This document shows, in pieces, positions 1 to 8,649 of a stretch of 64,000 nucleotides of DNA; the first letter of the stretch is position 1, and each line of letters begins with the position of its first letter. Source of the DNA: Actinobacteria bacterium IMCC26256 (GTDB lineage Bacteria > Actinomycetota > Acidimicrobiia > IMCC26256); contig CP011489.1 in assembly GCA_001023575.1 (NCBI GenBank), positions 62,001-126,000 of the forward strand, written 5' to 3'. Position numbers and translations under genes: made by a program. The notes under the pieces were generated by a model. It was not told where the DNA came from. It did no database searches and was given only the letters and a program-made list of their open reading frames with translations.

Positions 1-500
1 TCTCTGGCATCTCAATCATGGGTGGTGGAACGTACGGAAACATCAGTGCAGCGGCAGAGTTCAATATTCACTTTGACCCAGAGGCCGCCGAGATTGTCTT
101 TAAGAGCGGCGCGCGCATTATTCAGTGTGGTTTAGATGTCACACACCAGCTATTAGTTACCGACGCGCTCGTCGATGCGACGGCACAGATCGGAAATGGC
201 TTTGGGCGCTTTAGCAATGGATTGCTCGCTGGTTACCTCGAGAACATTCGTCTTCTAACCGGCGAGAGCCTTGAGGCTGTCCTCTACGATCCCTGCGCAG
301 TGCTTGCGATTACTGACCCAGAGATATTCGAGTTTGCCGATCGTTACGTGTCGGTCGAGACACGAGGTGAGCACACGCGCGGAATGACTCTTGTGGATCA
401 AAGGTCATGGATGCGCGGTGGGCCGGTTAAGTGGGCTGAGACGATCGATGCGGAGCGCGCCACAGAGATAATTCTCTCCGCTATTACTGCTGCTCCTTAA
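1..500 (+). CDS. Nucleoside hydrolase (IUNH family), C-terminal part
   Basis: The gene enters from before the window; codons are in phase from base 3. The visible 166 residues match the C-terminal half of inosine-uridine preferring nucleoside hydrolases: a DPEAA block, the segment around LLTGESLEAVLYDPCAV and the closing TRGMTLVD element. The family cleaves the N-glycosidic bond of nucleosides to base plus ribose. The catalytic N-terminal DxDxxxD site lies outside the window. In well-studied members the residue before the late metal-binding Asp is His; here it is Tyr (LYDP). It converges with a ribokinase and overlaps it by 17 bp. Together they would release ribose and phosphorylate it. Confidence 0.85.
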   Translation, partial: SGISIMGGGTYGNISAAAEFNIHFDPEAAEIVFKSGARIIQCGLDVTHQLLVTDALVDATAQIGNGFGRFSNGLLAGYLENIRLLTGESLEAVLYDPCAVLAITDPEIFEFADRYVSVETRGEHTRGMTLVDQRSWMRGGPVKWAETIDAERATEIILSAITAAP

Positions 501-1350
501 CCAAGGCCTCTACATCGGAGCGTGTCGGGAGTGAAGAGCGCGCACCTACTGCTCTTGTAGTTAGCGCGCCAGCAGCACCCGCGAAGATGGGATCATCACT
601 AGCTGCAAGCGCCGCGCAGAATGCGTCACCAGCACCGGTTGTATCTAGAGCCTCTACCGAGAATGCTTTGAACTCTTCATGCGAGCCATCTTTCTTATAG
701 CGCCGCGCACCGTTCGCTCCAAGGGTCACGACCAGATCGCCAGCACCACGTTCTAGTAGGGAGAAGGCTCCACCGTAAGCCTGAGACTCAGTTTCGTTAA
801 CAACAATCGTGGTCGAGTTCAGAATCCACGATGACTCTGTGAGGTCAATCGGGCTTGGGTTGCAGATAGTGCGCAGCGAGCGTTCGCGCCCGATTGCAAG
901 TGCATGCGAGGCAGCCGCAACGCCGATCTCGAAACCGACAACGAGAATCTCGGGTTGTAGAGCCTCTATCGCCTCTTCGATGTGTTCGCGAGTTACGTAC
1001 CGGTTTGCCCCTGGTGCAACAGCAATCGTGTTCTCGCCGTTTGAAGCGATATTGATAAGTGCAGTACCAGTAGCCGCGGCATTAACAACGCGCATGAAGG
1101 TTGCATCGACTCCATTGGCAACAAGATCGCTCCTGATTTCGTCGCCATATGCGTCGCTACCAACGCAGCCCACAAACGAAACCCGCGCACCGAGGCGCGC
1201 AGCTGCAGTTGCCTGGTTCGCTCCCTTGCCCCCGAGTGCGGAGAAGAACTCACCTCCACTAACGGTTTCTCCTGCAGCCGGCAAGTGTGGCCCCTGCCAG
1301 ATTAAATCCATGTTGGCTGAGCCAACAACACATATGCGCACAGAATTCAT
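484..1350 (-). CDS. rbsK: Ribokinase (PfkB family)
   Basis: This 288-residue protein has the ribokinase hallmarks: an N-terminal VVGSANMD strand, the sugar-binding GGKGANQA motif at residues 40-47, NPSP in mid-protein and the anion-hole/catalytic DTTGAGDAF motif near 236-244, with the base Asp at about 242. The reaction is ATP-dependent phosphorylation of ribose (or a related nucleoside sugar) at O5 in the cytoplasm. The neighbouring nucleoside hydrolase fits a nucleoside salvage role. The length is slightly below the usual ~305 residues. PfkB kinases vary in substrate, so ribose is inferred from the motifs and the neighbour. Confidence 0.88.
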   Translation of the reverse strand: MNSVRICVVGSANMDLIWQGPHLPAAGETVSGGEFFSALGGKGANQATAAARLGARVSFVGCVGSDAYGDEIRSDLVANGVDATFMRVVNAAATGTALINIASNGENTIAVAPGANRYVTREHIEEAIEALQPEILVVGFEIGVAAASHALAIGRERSLRTICNPSPIDLTESSWILNSTTIVVNETESQAYGGAFSLLERGAGDLVVTLGANGARRYKKDGSHEEFKAFSVEALDTTGAGDAFCAALAASDDPIFAGAAGALTTRAVGARSSLPTRSDVEALVKEQQ

Positions 1351-1413
1351 CTACGGAGAATAGATGCAAAGAGTGCCGCTTCCTATGGTTAGAACCAAAT
1401 TGAAGCGGGGACG

Positions 1414-1971
1414 CTAAATGCCTTGAAGGTAAGCGACCTCGTCGATGATGAACTCTGTTCTACCGCTGCCACCGCAGTACACATCAATGTTGTAATCGCT
1501 AGGTCCACCCTGGAGAAAGAGCGTTGTGGAGTTAGCAATTGTTTGATTCGATGCGGACCAGTTAATCGTTGATGTCTCAGGGATGGGACCCTTGGCATAA
1601 ACGACTAAATATCCAGAGCCAACTGTCCCAGTGATCGTTACGTTGACAATGACGCCCGAGATCCCGTCCGCATCCGAGTAGGGAGTGAATACGTTTCGAA
1701 TCCCACCGGCACCTAAGGCTCCATACCCATCTTCACGTGTGTCCCAGAGACGAAACACCGGCGAAGCGTCAACGATTACTGAAGCTGCACCAAAAGCAGC
1801 AGGCTTCGTAGGGACATCTGCTGAGCTTCCTTGTGCAGATGCCGATGACGTTCCAATGCCGATAGCTGCAGCAGTTGCGCCACCTGCGATTAGCCCCGCC
1901 CTAAGCATGAAGTTGCGCCGTGAACCCCGGAGGCTTTCTAGATCAAACTCCGTGATTTTTGAGTTGTTCAT
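1414..1971 (-). CDS. Tat-exported surface module protein
   Basis: A 185-residue protein with a twin-arginine signal: SRRNFML at residues 17-23, then an Ala/Gly-rich hydrophobic stretch ending near ASAQG at about residue 48. The mature part reads F/RLWDTR, then a glycine turn, VIVNVTITGT, GYLVVYAKG, P-x-TSTINW, NQTIAN and a final IIDEVAYL. This is the pattern of a beta-sandwich module common on actinobacterial exported proteins, often as tandem copies beside hydrolases. Here one copy stands alone with no catalytic domain. Its function is unknown; a wall- or carbohydrate-binding role is a guess. Confidence 0.65.
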   Translation of the reverse strand: MNNSKITEFDLESLRGSRRNFMLRAGLIAGGATAAAIGIGTSSASAQGSSADVPTKPAAFGAASVIVDASPVFRLWDTREDGYGALGAGGIRNVFTPYSDADGISGVIVNVTITGTVGSGYLVVYAKGPIPETSTINWSASNQTIANSTTLFLQGGPSDYNIDVYCGGSGRTEFIIDEVAYLQGI

Positions 1972-2121
1972 AATCCCTGCCCATTCTCATATGTACGCGA
2001 TGCTTTCGCGCTTTGTTTATTACCCTGCTCATTCGTCACCGTAAGAATGACGGCGAACCTGCAGTTTGCAGAGTCTCTATCGTCTTACAAGGTGGCGCAA
2101 GGGGCAACTCTGTGGGTATCG

Positions 2122-2137
2122 GATACAAATGTGTATC
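2122..2137. promoter_or_regulatory. Palindrome in the promoter gap of the Tat-exported protein
   Basis: GATACA-AATG-TGTATC is a perfect 6+6 inverted repeat about 150 bp upstream of the minus-strand gene that starts at 1971 and just past the stop of the next minus-strand gene. It could be an operator or part of a terminator. No regulator is encoded nearby. Confidence 0.3.
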
Positions 2138-2194
2138 GAATATGCCGAGCGATCGCGCGCATCTATGGTGAACAGTCCATAAGGGCTGAGCCTT

Positions 2195-2794
2195 CTACCT
2201 GGCCTTTGAGGTGACTACGCCGTTAGAGAGCGTGACCCTGAAGGCGTCTCCGCTACCGATATCTGGAAAGAACACAGTGCCTGTGACGATCGAGATTGAG
2301 CAGCCAGTCGCAGTCGTAACTGCAGCGCTGCTCATACCCACCTGCACGGCGCTCCATTTCGCTGTAGTTGCACCACACCCGGCGGGGGGTCGAGTTGTTG
2401 TGGTTACCGGAGCAAGGGTTGTGGTCGTTGTTTGAGGAGGGTTGGTTGTGGGCGAGGGAGCAGGAGCCGTCGTCGGTTGAGGCGTGCTCTTGTTCTCAAT
2501 CTCGACGACCTGAACGGGGGCCGCTCCGGCGCTTGCGGTTGTACTAGATGGCTTGCGCGGAGTCGACTGCTCTGAGTTCAGACCCTGCGAGTTGCTAGCG
2601 GGATCAGTAGCTGGTGCCAAGGGTTCCTGCGCTACTGGGCTTGTTGCTGAAGGCGCAGCGGTAACGGAGGCTATGAATGGAGCAGCCGAGACGAAGATAA
2701 AGTTCGCAGCGAATGCAGCAGTGAAAACGCTGACAGCGATCGCTGCTGCAGTCGCTCCAGTCTTGCGTATACCTTTTTTGGTGTTCATCGGCAC
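2195..2794 (-). CDS. Secreted protein with Thr/Pro linker and small C-terminal domain
   Basis: A 199-residue protein. Basic residues (MNTKKGIRK) precede a hydrophobic Ala-rich segment at about 12-45, consistent with a signal peptide or anchor. A low-complexity Pro/Thr/Ser stretch follows to about residue 135. The last ~60 residues hold two Cys and the pattern W-x2-V-x-V-GMS-x3-V-x4-G, then FPDIGSGDAFRVTL, resembling one repeat of a SmpA/BLIP-like fold. That fold assignment is tentative. An alternative start two codons downstream is equally possible. It heads a run of three minus-strand genes for small exported proteins. Confidence 0.55.
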   Translation of the reverse strand: MPMNTKKGIRKTGATAAAIAVSVFTAAFAANFIFVSAAPFIASVTAAPSATSPVAQEPLAPATDPASNSQGLNSEQSTPRKPSSTTASAGAAPVQVVEIENKSTPQPTTAPAPSPTTNPPQTTTTTLAPVTTTTRPPAGCGATTAKWSAVQVGMSSAAVTTATGCSISIVTGTVFFPDIGSGDAFRVTLSNGVVTSKAR

Positions 2795-2861
2795 TCCTAA
2801 GAGAGTGGGATTGACGTGCCCGCCGCCGGAGGGCGTGCACCTGATATTGCAACCTTATTAC

Positions 2862-3299
2862 TCAGTCGTCGTCGCCTTCTTCTTCGTATTCGTGCTCTCT
2901 GTCGCCATCTCGTTCGTGCTCTGACTCCACATGTGGCGCTCGCGTTGTGGGAGTCACTACGGGTGCAATTGTCTCAGTTGGTGGCTCCACTACAGCACTA
3001 TCGTCGTCGGGTGTTGCAACAAGATCTGAAGCCTCACCTTGAGCTGACTCAACTACTTCAGGTGTAGTCGGCGCGGCCACTTCAGGGACAACAACCTCTA
3101 CTACAGGGGTCGAGGCGCTGCTCTCTCTACTCGTTGAGAGGTCGACGAGTGAAGCGTTTCCTGGAGCTGCTACCGCTCCGAACACAACCGGTGCAGTAGC
3201 GGGCAGAACGACGTTTGCTGCAACCGCAGCACCGCCCGCACTGATTGCTAACGCTGCGCCAGTTGCGAGGGCCTTTGCTGTGAAAAACTTGAGGCTCAT
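2862..3299 (-). CDS. Small secreted acidic-tail protein
   Basis: A 145-residue protein with an N-terminal signal-like segment (MSLKFFTAKALATGAALAIS, then Ala/Val-rich). The middle is Val/Pro/Thr-rich and unstructured. The tail after about residue 125 is almost wholly charged, ending in EEEGDDD. There are no cysteines and no recognisable catalytic motif. The N-terminus closely resembles that of the next gene (LK-x2-TAKAL), so the two look like paralogues with diverged bodies. I do not recognise a family; a divalent-cation-binding role for the tail is speculation. Confidence 0.5.
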   Translation of the reverse strand: MSLKFFTAKALATGAALAISAGGAAVAANVVLPATAPVVFGAVAAPGNASLVDLSTSRESSASTPVVEVVVPEVAAPTTPEVVESAQGEASDLVATPDDDSAVVEPPTETIAPVVTPTTRAPHVESEHERDGDREHEYEEEGDDD

Positions 3300-3328
3300 A
3301 GTGAATCCTTAATCTTTAAACGCGGTGC

Positions 3329-4096
3329 TTAGTAAGAACCTGACGGACCAGATGGCCCTTGAGGGATATACGGAGCAGGGATTGGATACCAGATACCGCT
3401 TGATCCCTCGATGCCGGTCGGACCAGTTGGTGCAGGAGGAGTCGTAGGTGCTGGGGGTGCAGGAGTGTCATCTCCATGTCGACCTGGACGAGGGTTTGGC
3501 CCGGGGCCGCGGTGATCGCCAACGTCGTCGCGTCCGCTGGGACCAACTACGCCGCTAGGGCCAACTACGCCGCTAGGTCCAGTCGTGTTGGAGTCGTGGT
3601 GGTCTGATGAGGTGTCATCTCCTGCCTCTACCGCTTCTCCGGTAACTCCTGTTACTCCAGACGGATCAACCTGTGGTGCGCTTATCGTCTCGCAGTACTG
3701 GGCGACGTTTGCGCTCGACTCTGTTGCATGTTCACGAAGGCGATCGAATGCCTCGGCGCCGATCTTTGCGCCACGCTCAGCGCCACGACCTGAGACGAGT
3801 GCATGACAGAGTGCGCGGTCTGATTGATGTACAGATGGAGGTCCAGTAGTTCCGCTTGCTCCGCTTGCTCCGGAGAAGTTGTGCTCACCAGTTACACCTG
3901 AGACGCCCGAGGATCCGGCGCGGTTCCCAGCCTCCGACTCTCCATCAGGGAGGTGAATCCCAACCTGACTCGTTACTGCTGCGACTGCGTTCTGAACCGG
4001 CGCGGGGAGTGTGCCGGTTGCCGCCATCGCAACCCCGCTCACTCCTATGGTCGCTGATGCGAAGAGTGCCTTGGCGGTAAGAATCTTGAGAATCAC
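3329..4096 (-). CDS. Secreted protein with collagen-like Gly-x-y stretches
   Basis: A 255-residue protein. The signal-like N-terminus contains LTAKALFASATIGVSGVAMA, then a PAPVQNAVAAV segment that recurs in actinobacterial exported proteins. Short collagen-like tracts (SGVSGVTG, GPSGVVGPSG repeated, GPTGIEG, GPSGPSG) flank a central ~60-residue compact region with two Cys around CHALVSGRG and QYCETIS. A His/Asp-rich patch (DDTSSDHHDS) lies between the tracts. Pro-Ala-Thr linkers follow. A surface-displayed structural role is likely but not shown. It shares its N-terminal pattern with the downstream gene. Confidence 0.5.
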   Translation of the reverse strand: MILKILTAKALFASATIGVSGVAMAATGTLPAPVQNAVAAVTSQVGIHLPDGESEAGNRAGSSGVSGVTGEHNFSGASGASGTTGPPSVHQSDRALCHALVSGRGAERGAKIGAEAFDRLREHATESSANVAQYCETISAPQVDPSGVTGVTGEAVEAGDDTSSDHHDSNTTGPSGVVGPSGVVGPSGRDDVGDHRGPGPNPRPGRHGDDTPAPPAPTTPPAPTGPTGIEGSSGIWYPIPAPYIPQGPSGPSGSY

Positions 4097-4234
4097 TTGG
4101 GGTCCTTAGGAGTATGGAGGGATGCTTTTCCCGTCCAACCCCTATCGGAGCCGTTCCTTAAGTTTCTTTAGCAGCGCGAGGCGAGTTGGCTAATTCTTAA
4201 CCAGACGCTGTGGATAAGAGGAGTTCTATAGGTC

Positions 4235-5353
4235 TTAGGACCCAGAGTTTTCCTCGCCTGACTCTGGTGACTCTGCTGGTTCGCTGCCACGCAGCTTCGC
4301 TATCTCATCGCGCAACCCTGGGTAGTCAGGGTCTTCGTTCAAAATCTTCTCTAAGTCTTTTCGCGCGGCTGCGTGATGGTTTTGATCAATCGCTGCCTGT
4401 GCTCGAGCGAAGAGCGTGAGGTGCCTAATCTCAACAGATCGTTGCTTTGATCGCAGTGCATCTGCAAAAGCCTCGCGCGCCGCGTCGAAGAAACCCTGCT
4501 CCCTAAATGCAATGCCGCGATAGGTGAGGAGAAGTGCGCTGACGTCATCGGTATTCTCTGTCCCGGTTGTAAGGGTGATGATGTCGTCCCAACGCTCCAT
4601 CGATACGAATAACTCAGCAGATGAGATCGTCGTAAAATTAGACATTGGTTCCGTCATGATGAAATTCAGGGCCTCGTCGAACCGCTTTTGTTCCTGAAGA
4701 TTCTCTACATGCATCAGGGTTATAAAGGACCGGCACATAGGGAGCGTCACACTTAATTGCGGACTAATTGGGATAGTGCAAGCGATGCGCGACACATATT
4801 TTGTTATAAATGGATCGCCCTCCGGCGATCCGAGACTGAGTGCCGCTAGAGCGTGAGTCTCTCGTAGTTGGGTCTCATTCGGGTCGCTACTAGGAACCAT
4901 GATGAGTGCGAGACAGTGTGCTGCGAGGGCGAATCTCGGCTCGCTAGACGCGATGGCCTCTACCTCTGCAAAATTGGAGCTGATGAGCGCGCGGTGTAAA
5001 CGCTTCTCAACTTTATTAGCAAAGATGCCAGGCTTTTTCATTTGCATTGCGGCTGTGAGCATCTGGGCAGGGGTTCCGGTTGCAATGGGTGGAGCGGGTT
5101 CCTGGAATGTGTTGCTATTTGGAACGGAACGCGTGCGAGTTGTAGAGGATCTTCGCGTATACGGAACTCCGCCAGAGGCCTTCTGGTAATACATCCCTGT
5201 ACCTGGGATACCAGCAGATGCAGTGCGTCGACCGCGAGAGTTGACCGTGTAATGGAATGGCCCCTTGCCGAATGTGAGACCCACCGATCGCTTGTTAAGC
5301 CGAAACTTCACCCCGGGCACAAGACTGAAAGATCTATTTACTCTGAATGCCAC
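4235..5353 (-). CDS. DUF4236 domain plus TPR-like protein
   Basis: A 372-residue protein starting at GTG. The first ~55 residues form a DUF4236 domain: FRVNRSF, FRLNKRSVGLTFG and GIPGTGMYY are its typical blocks. From about residue 85 the sequence is helical with TPR character (ALAALSLG, YRGIAFREQGFFDAAREAF, RAQAAIDQNHHAAARKDLEK). DUF4236 has no established biochemical role and is often fused to scaffolding domains. It stands alone between the secreted-protein run and the RraA-like gene. Cytoplasmic, as no signal or membrane segment is visible. Confidence 0.65.
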   Translation of the reverse strand: MAFRVNRSFSLVPGVKFRLNKRSVGLTFGKGPFHYTVNSRGRRTASAGIPGTGMYYQKASGGVPYTRRSSTTRTRSVPNSNTFQEPAPPIATGTPAQMLTAAMQMKKPGIFANKVEKRLHRALISSNFAEVEAIASSEPRFALAAHCLALIMVPSSDPNETQLRETHALAALSLGSPEGDPFITKYVSRIACTIPISPQLSVTLPMCRSFITLMHVENLQEQKRFDEALNFIMTEPMSNFTTISSAELFVSMERWDDIITLTTGTENTDDVSALLLTYRGIAFREQGFFDAAREAFADALRSKQRSVEIRHLTLFARAQAAIDQNHHAAARKDLEKILNEDPDYPGLRDEIAKLRGSEPAESPESGEENSGS

Positions 5354-5396
5354 TACGTGTTACTCCTCGCTCTGCACTGTCGGTTACTCATTGTCT

Positions 5397-6038
5397 TCAC
5401 TGCTTGTCTCCTCGGTGCTCAACACTCGATGGGTCTAATCCAAGTAACTCAATTGTTGTGGCACCATCCTCGAGTGCCTCAAGCCACTGCGCCTCCGCAG
5501 CAGCGCGCACGCTTGAGTCTCGAATCACAATCTCAATGTCTTGTTCTTTTACAACTACAACTCCATCTGAGTCGCCAACAATGATGTCTCGAGGGGAGAT
5601 CTCAACTCCCCCAACCATTACATCTCCGCCTACCGAGCCACCCTCTGCTCGCCTCGCCGCACGAGCAGAGACTCCGGTTGCAAAGACCGGAAAGCCAAGA
5701 TTCGTTAGCGCATCAACATCACGGCAGTTGCCGTCGATTACTACCCCAAGAATTCCGCCTGCGATGGCTTGAGTTGTTAGAAGCTCACCCCAGTAGCCGC
5801 GCTCGGGGGGTTCAGTAGCGCGCACAACAATGACGGACCCCACCGGCGCCTCGGCTACGGCAACCTGCACTGCGAGATTGTCAGCTGCTCCGGCGGTAAC
5901 GGTAAAGGCCCGGCCGCAGACTGCTGCGCCATGCCAAATCGCATGTATCTGAGGATCGAGCAGAAGGCCTCCGCTAGCGCCGATTGTTGAGACGCCGAAA
6001 TGGAGGAGGTCGTAGGCAGGTAGATCGGGGGAGGTCAC
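5397..6038 (-). CDS. RraA-like / HMG-CHA aldolase family protein
   Basis: A 213-residue protein with a GTG start, 38 bp from the divergent GNAT gene. Family blocks are visible: GRAFTV, NLAVQVAVAEAPVGSVIVV, GYWGELLTTQA, GVVIDGNCRD and the closing GDSDGVVVV. The family covers 4-hydroxy-4-methyl-2-oxoglutarate aldolases, oxaloacetate decarboxylases and RNase E regulators. The GNCRD block keeps the Arg-Asp pair used for substrate and metal binding in the aldolases (there usually G-x-x-RD). An aldolase/decarboxylase activity is more likely than RNase regulation in an actinobacterium. The exact substrate is unknown. Confidence 0.72.
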   Translation of the reverse strand: MTSPDLPAYDLLHFGVSTIGASGGLLLDPQIHAIWHGAAVCGRAFTVTAGAADNLAVQVAVAEAPVGSVIVVRATEPPERGYWGELLTTQAIAGGILGVVIDGNCRDVDALTNLGFPVFATGVSARAARRAEGGSVGGDVMVGGVEISPRDIIVGDSDGVVVVKEQDIEIVIRDSSVRAAAEAQWLEALEDGATTIELLGLDPSSVEHRGDKQ

Positions 6039-6076
6039 TTCGTAGAGTCTCGCGGCAAAACCGGTAGCCTGCCAAC

Positions 6077-7570
6077 ATGCTTGACGTCACTGCCCTTGCC
6101 GATGAAATTGGTATAACCGCTCTAGCCGCTTCGGCGCGCGCAATTACTAGAGGACTTGGGGGCGATGGTGATGCAGCCGGCCTACTCGTGCGGCTTGTAG
6201 GCGATGATGCCCGTAATCGCCTCGCCGGTGGGGAGGAAGAGCCCAAACTCATCATGCAGGTGGAGTCGCTCGGGACCGAGGTCTCGATAGTGATGAGAGA
6301 CCGTGGCGCGCCGGTGGTAGGCCCTCCGGAGACGCTGCTCGCGTTGCTGGCCTTAGGTGTGGCATCGCGTGTAGATGCGCGCCATGAGTTCAATGGAAAT
6401 GTCATTGAAGTGCGCATGGCCTTGCCGCAGTATCACTCGATTGTTGAAGGCGCGGATATCGAGGTACTGGCTGGTGACGTTGAACTCTCAACCGAAGAGG
6501 TTGTGATGCGTCCGCTTGCTAAAGGAGACGCCGAGGCACTTACACAGGGCATCTACCGCTGCTACGGATGGACCTACCCCAATCCAGATTTCTATTACCC
6601 GGATCGCATCGAGGCATCGCTCGCTGCTGGTAAGCGCATTGGGTATGTAGCGGTGAGCCCCTCTGGCGAGATGGTTGCGCACTGGGGAGCCGTATGGATC
6701 GGCCCGTCAATCGTTGAGACCGGTGGAACCTTTACTGACCCGAGGTTTCGACGCCGCGGACTCGCCGGCAAACTCGGCGACAGTCTCCTTGAGAAGTTGC
6801 GCGAGATTGGTGTAGAGGGACGACTACGAGAGCCAGTGCTCACCCACCCGGCTACACAGCACATTGCGATTCAGGATGGGGCAACATTTGTTGGAGTGCG
6901 TCTTCACGATCATGCACCGTTCCAGCAGGTCGGTATTACAGACGGACTACTCACGAGTCGCGCATCGCTGACAGTTGCATACTCATCTCTGCAACCTCTT
7001 GAACCAAAAACAGTTTGGGTCCCCGCCGCTTACGAGCCATTTCTTCTGAGAATCCTCAACGGAACTGATTGGTCACGCACTCTTGGAGAGGGGGTGGCTA
7101 AGCAGACTTGGCCGGAGCAGAGCCGCCTTGCATCGAGTTACGACACCGATGAGCAGGTTGGCGAGATAACAGTTGAGGTTATTGGCGCAGACCTATGCGA
7201 TGTGCTCGATGCAACGATCACTCAATATCGCCACTCCGGCGCTGAGGTAATCAGAGTCAACATCCCGGCAAACGATCCTGCACTTCCAGTAGTCGGCGCC
7301 GGGCTCCCAGAGTTAGGGCTCGGATTCAGCGTCTACGTGCCAGGCCTCTTAGAGACGGGAGACGCGTTGATAGTCGAGTGGCTTCACGATTCGGAGATCG
7401 ACACCTCGATCTTTAATTATGCGGATGAGCGCGTCGAGACATTGACAAAAATGGTTGTTGCTCAAGCAGGAGACGTTGGGATGCTCGGGGCACGTCAGCG
7501 CAGACGCGCTTCACGACGTGCGCAAATCTTCTCAGGTCTCGCTGGGCTAGAAGCAGAGTCACTTCAATGA
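6077..7570 (+). CDS. Anti-sigma-type ATPase domain fused to GNAT acetyltransferase
   Basis: A 497-residue protein. Residues ~1-115 resemble an RsbW-like HATPase: an N-box-like DDARNRLAGG, then EPKLIMQVESLG, VSIVMRDRGAPV and a G-rich turn. Residues ~160-290 form a GNAT domain with VVMRPLAKGDAEAL at its start and a CoA-binding pattern near TFTDPRFRRRGLAGKL (R-x-x-G-x-A/G). The C-terminal ~200 residues contain a less obvious second GNAT-like fold. Which molecule is acetylated is unknown. The gene overlaps the next by ATGA, so both are probably one transcript. An RsbW-like module on the same chain could couple acetylation to nucleotide state or partner binding; that is inference. Confidence 0.6.
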   Translation: MLDVTALADEIGITALAASARAITRGLGGDGDAAGLLVRLVGDDARNRLAGGEEEPKLIMQVESLGTEVSIVMRDRGAPVVGPPETLLALLALGVASRVDARHEFNGNVIEVRMALPQYHSIVEGADIEVLAGDVELSTEEVVMRPLAKGDAEALTQGIYRCYGWTYPNPDFYYPDRIEASLAAGKRIGYVAVSPSGEMVAHWGAVWIGPSIVETGGTFTDPRFRRRGLAGKLGDSLLEKLREIGVEGRLREPVLTHPATQHIAIQDGATFVGVRLHDHAPFQQVGITDGLLTSRASLTVAYSSLQPLEPKTVWVPAAYEPFLLRILNGTDWSRTLGEGVAKQTWPEQSRLASSYDTDEQVGEITVEVIGADLCDVLDATITQYRHSGAEVIRVNIPANDPALPVVGAGLPELGLGFSVYVPGLLETGDALIVEWLHDSEIDTSIFNYADERVETLTKMVVAQAGDVGMLGARQRRRASRRAQIFSGLAGLEAESLQ

Positions 7571-8601
7571 CGAATCTCGCAGCAGGCGCTCCACTTGAGT
7601 TAGGCGCCGCCCCTGTTGGTCGATTGAGCGGTCTCCTTATTGACTCTGCACGAACTGATCGCATGTTGCCTTTCGAGGTCTGGTACCCAATTGAAGCATC
7701 CGATGCCGTTACTCCATCGGTATACGAACTGCTCCCTGGTACCGGATTCACAGCCGCGGGTGCATTCGATGCGCCACCGACGCCCGGCAAATACCCACTC
7801 GTTATTTTCTCTCATGGTCGAACCGGCACACGGATTGCCTACACACTTCTCTGCGAGGCAATGGCCGCGTTGGGAGCGGTAGTTGTCTCTGCCGATCACC
7901 CAGGAGACACGCTCATCGACTGGGCCTTAGAGGCTGCCGCCGATGATGAGACAAACGAGATGAGTCGAGTTGCTGACGCGCGATTGATCCTCGATGCTGC
8001 GTTCGGCACGATCCCTGGAATGCCCGAGGAAGTAAAAGCGGTAATAGACACGACGCGAGTAGCAGTCGGAGGACACTCATATGGTGGTTATACGGCGCTA
8101 GCGATAGCCGCAGGTGCGCATGGCGCAGTCGACGTACGTATTACTGCTGCGTTTGGTCTTCAGGCATATACGCGCGCGATTACTGATGCGGATCTTGCGA
8201 GTATCAGAGTTCCCCTGCTTATTAGCGTCGCGACCCGTGATGTGACTACGCCTGCCGCCCTCGATGCAGATCGACCGTGGCGGCTGATCTCAGCGCCAGA
8301 TTCATGGCGTGTTGATGTTGGAGACGCTGCTCACCAAGCATGTAGCGATGTTGGGCTATATGCAGAGTTAGCTCCTCAGGTCCCGGATCTTCCCGAGACG
8401 CTGCGCACCTACCTTGAAGAGACAGCCGCTGAGACAAGGGCTGAGGGAATGCGCGGATGGAGAGAATCTGTGCGGCTCCAGGCGCAGATCGTCGGGGCTT
8501 TTCTCGATGATGTGCTCCAAATTTCTTCAGAGCGATCAAAGCAGACCCTCTCTGCTCTCGCTCGTGACGGTGAGGTCACGGTTCAGAGACGCAGTAACTA
8601 A
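7567..8601 (+). CDS. Alpha/beta hydrolase (PAF-acetylhydrolase/dienelactone-hydrolase-like)
   Basis: A 344-residue protein starting in the ATGA overlap with the GNAT gene. It shows an oxyanion strand at PLVIFSHGRTGTR (~77-89), SADHPGDT after the next strand, and a nucleophile elbow GGHSYGGY with Ser near 171. A probable acid follows in VATRDVTTP and a His in GDAAHQ near residue 258. The layout fits the PAF-AH/lipase-like predicted dienelactone hydrolases. Substrate is probably an ester but cannot be set from sequence. No signal peptide is visible, so it is likely cytoplasmic. Confidence 0.75.
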   Translation: MTNLAAGAPLELGAAPVGRLSGLLIDSARTDRMLPFEVWYPIEASDAVTPSVYELLPGTGFTAAGAFDAPPTPGKYPLVIFSHGRTGTRIAYTLLCEAMAALGAVVVSADHPGDTLIDWALEAAADDETNEMSRVADARLILDAAFGTIPGMPEEVKAVIDTTRVAVGGHSYGGYTALAIAAGAHGAVDVRITAAFGLQAYTRAITDADLASIRVPLLISVATRDVTTPAALDADRPWRLISAPDSWRVDVGDAAHQACSDVGLYAELAPQVPDLPETLRTYLEETAAETRAEGMRGWRESVRLQAQIVGAFLDDVLQISSERSKQTLSALARDGEVTVQRRSN

Positions 8602-8649
8602 TTCTTGGCCATAAGCCAGTTACTGCGCGTAGAGACCTTGATGAAGTAT

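Noticed and set aside
809-1363. 184-codon plus-strand open frame opposite the ribokinase
   Set aside because: A complement shadow of rbsK with no family motifs.
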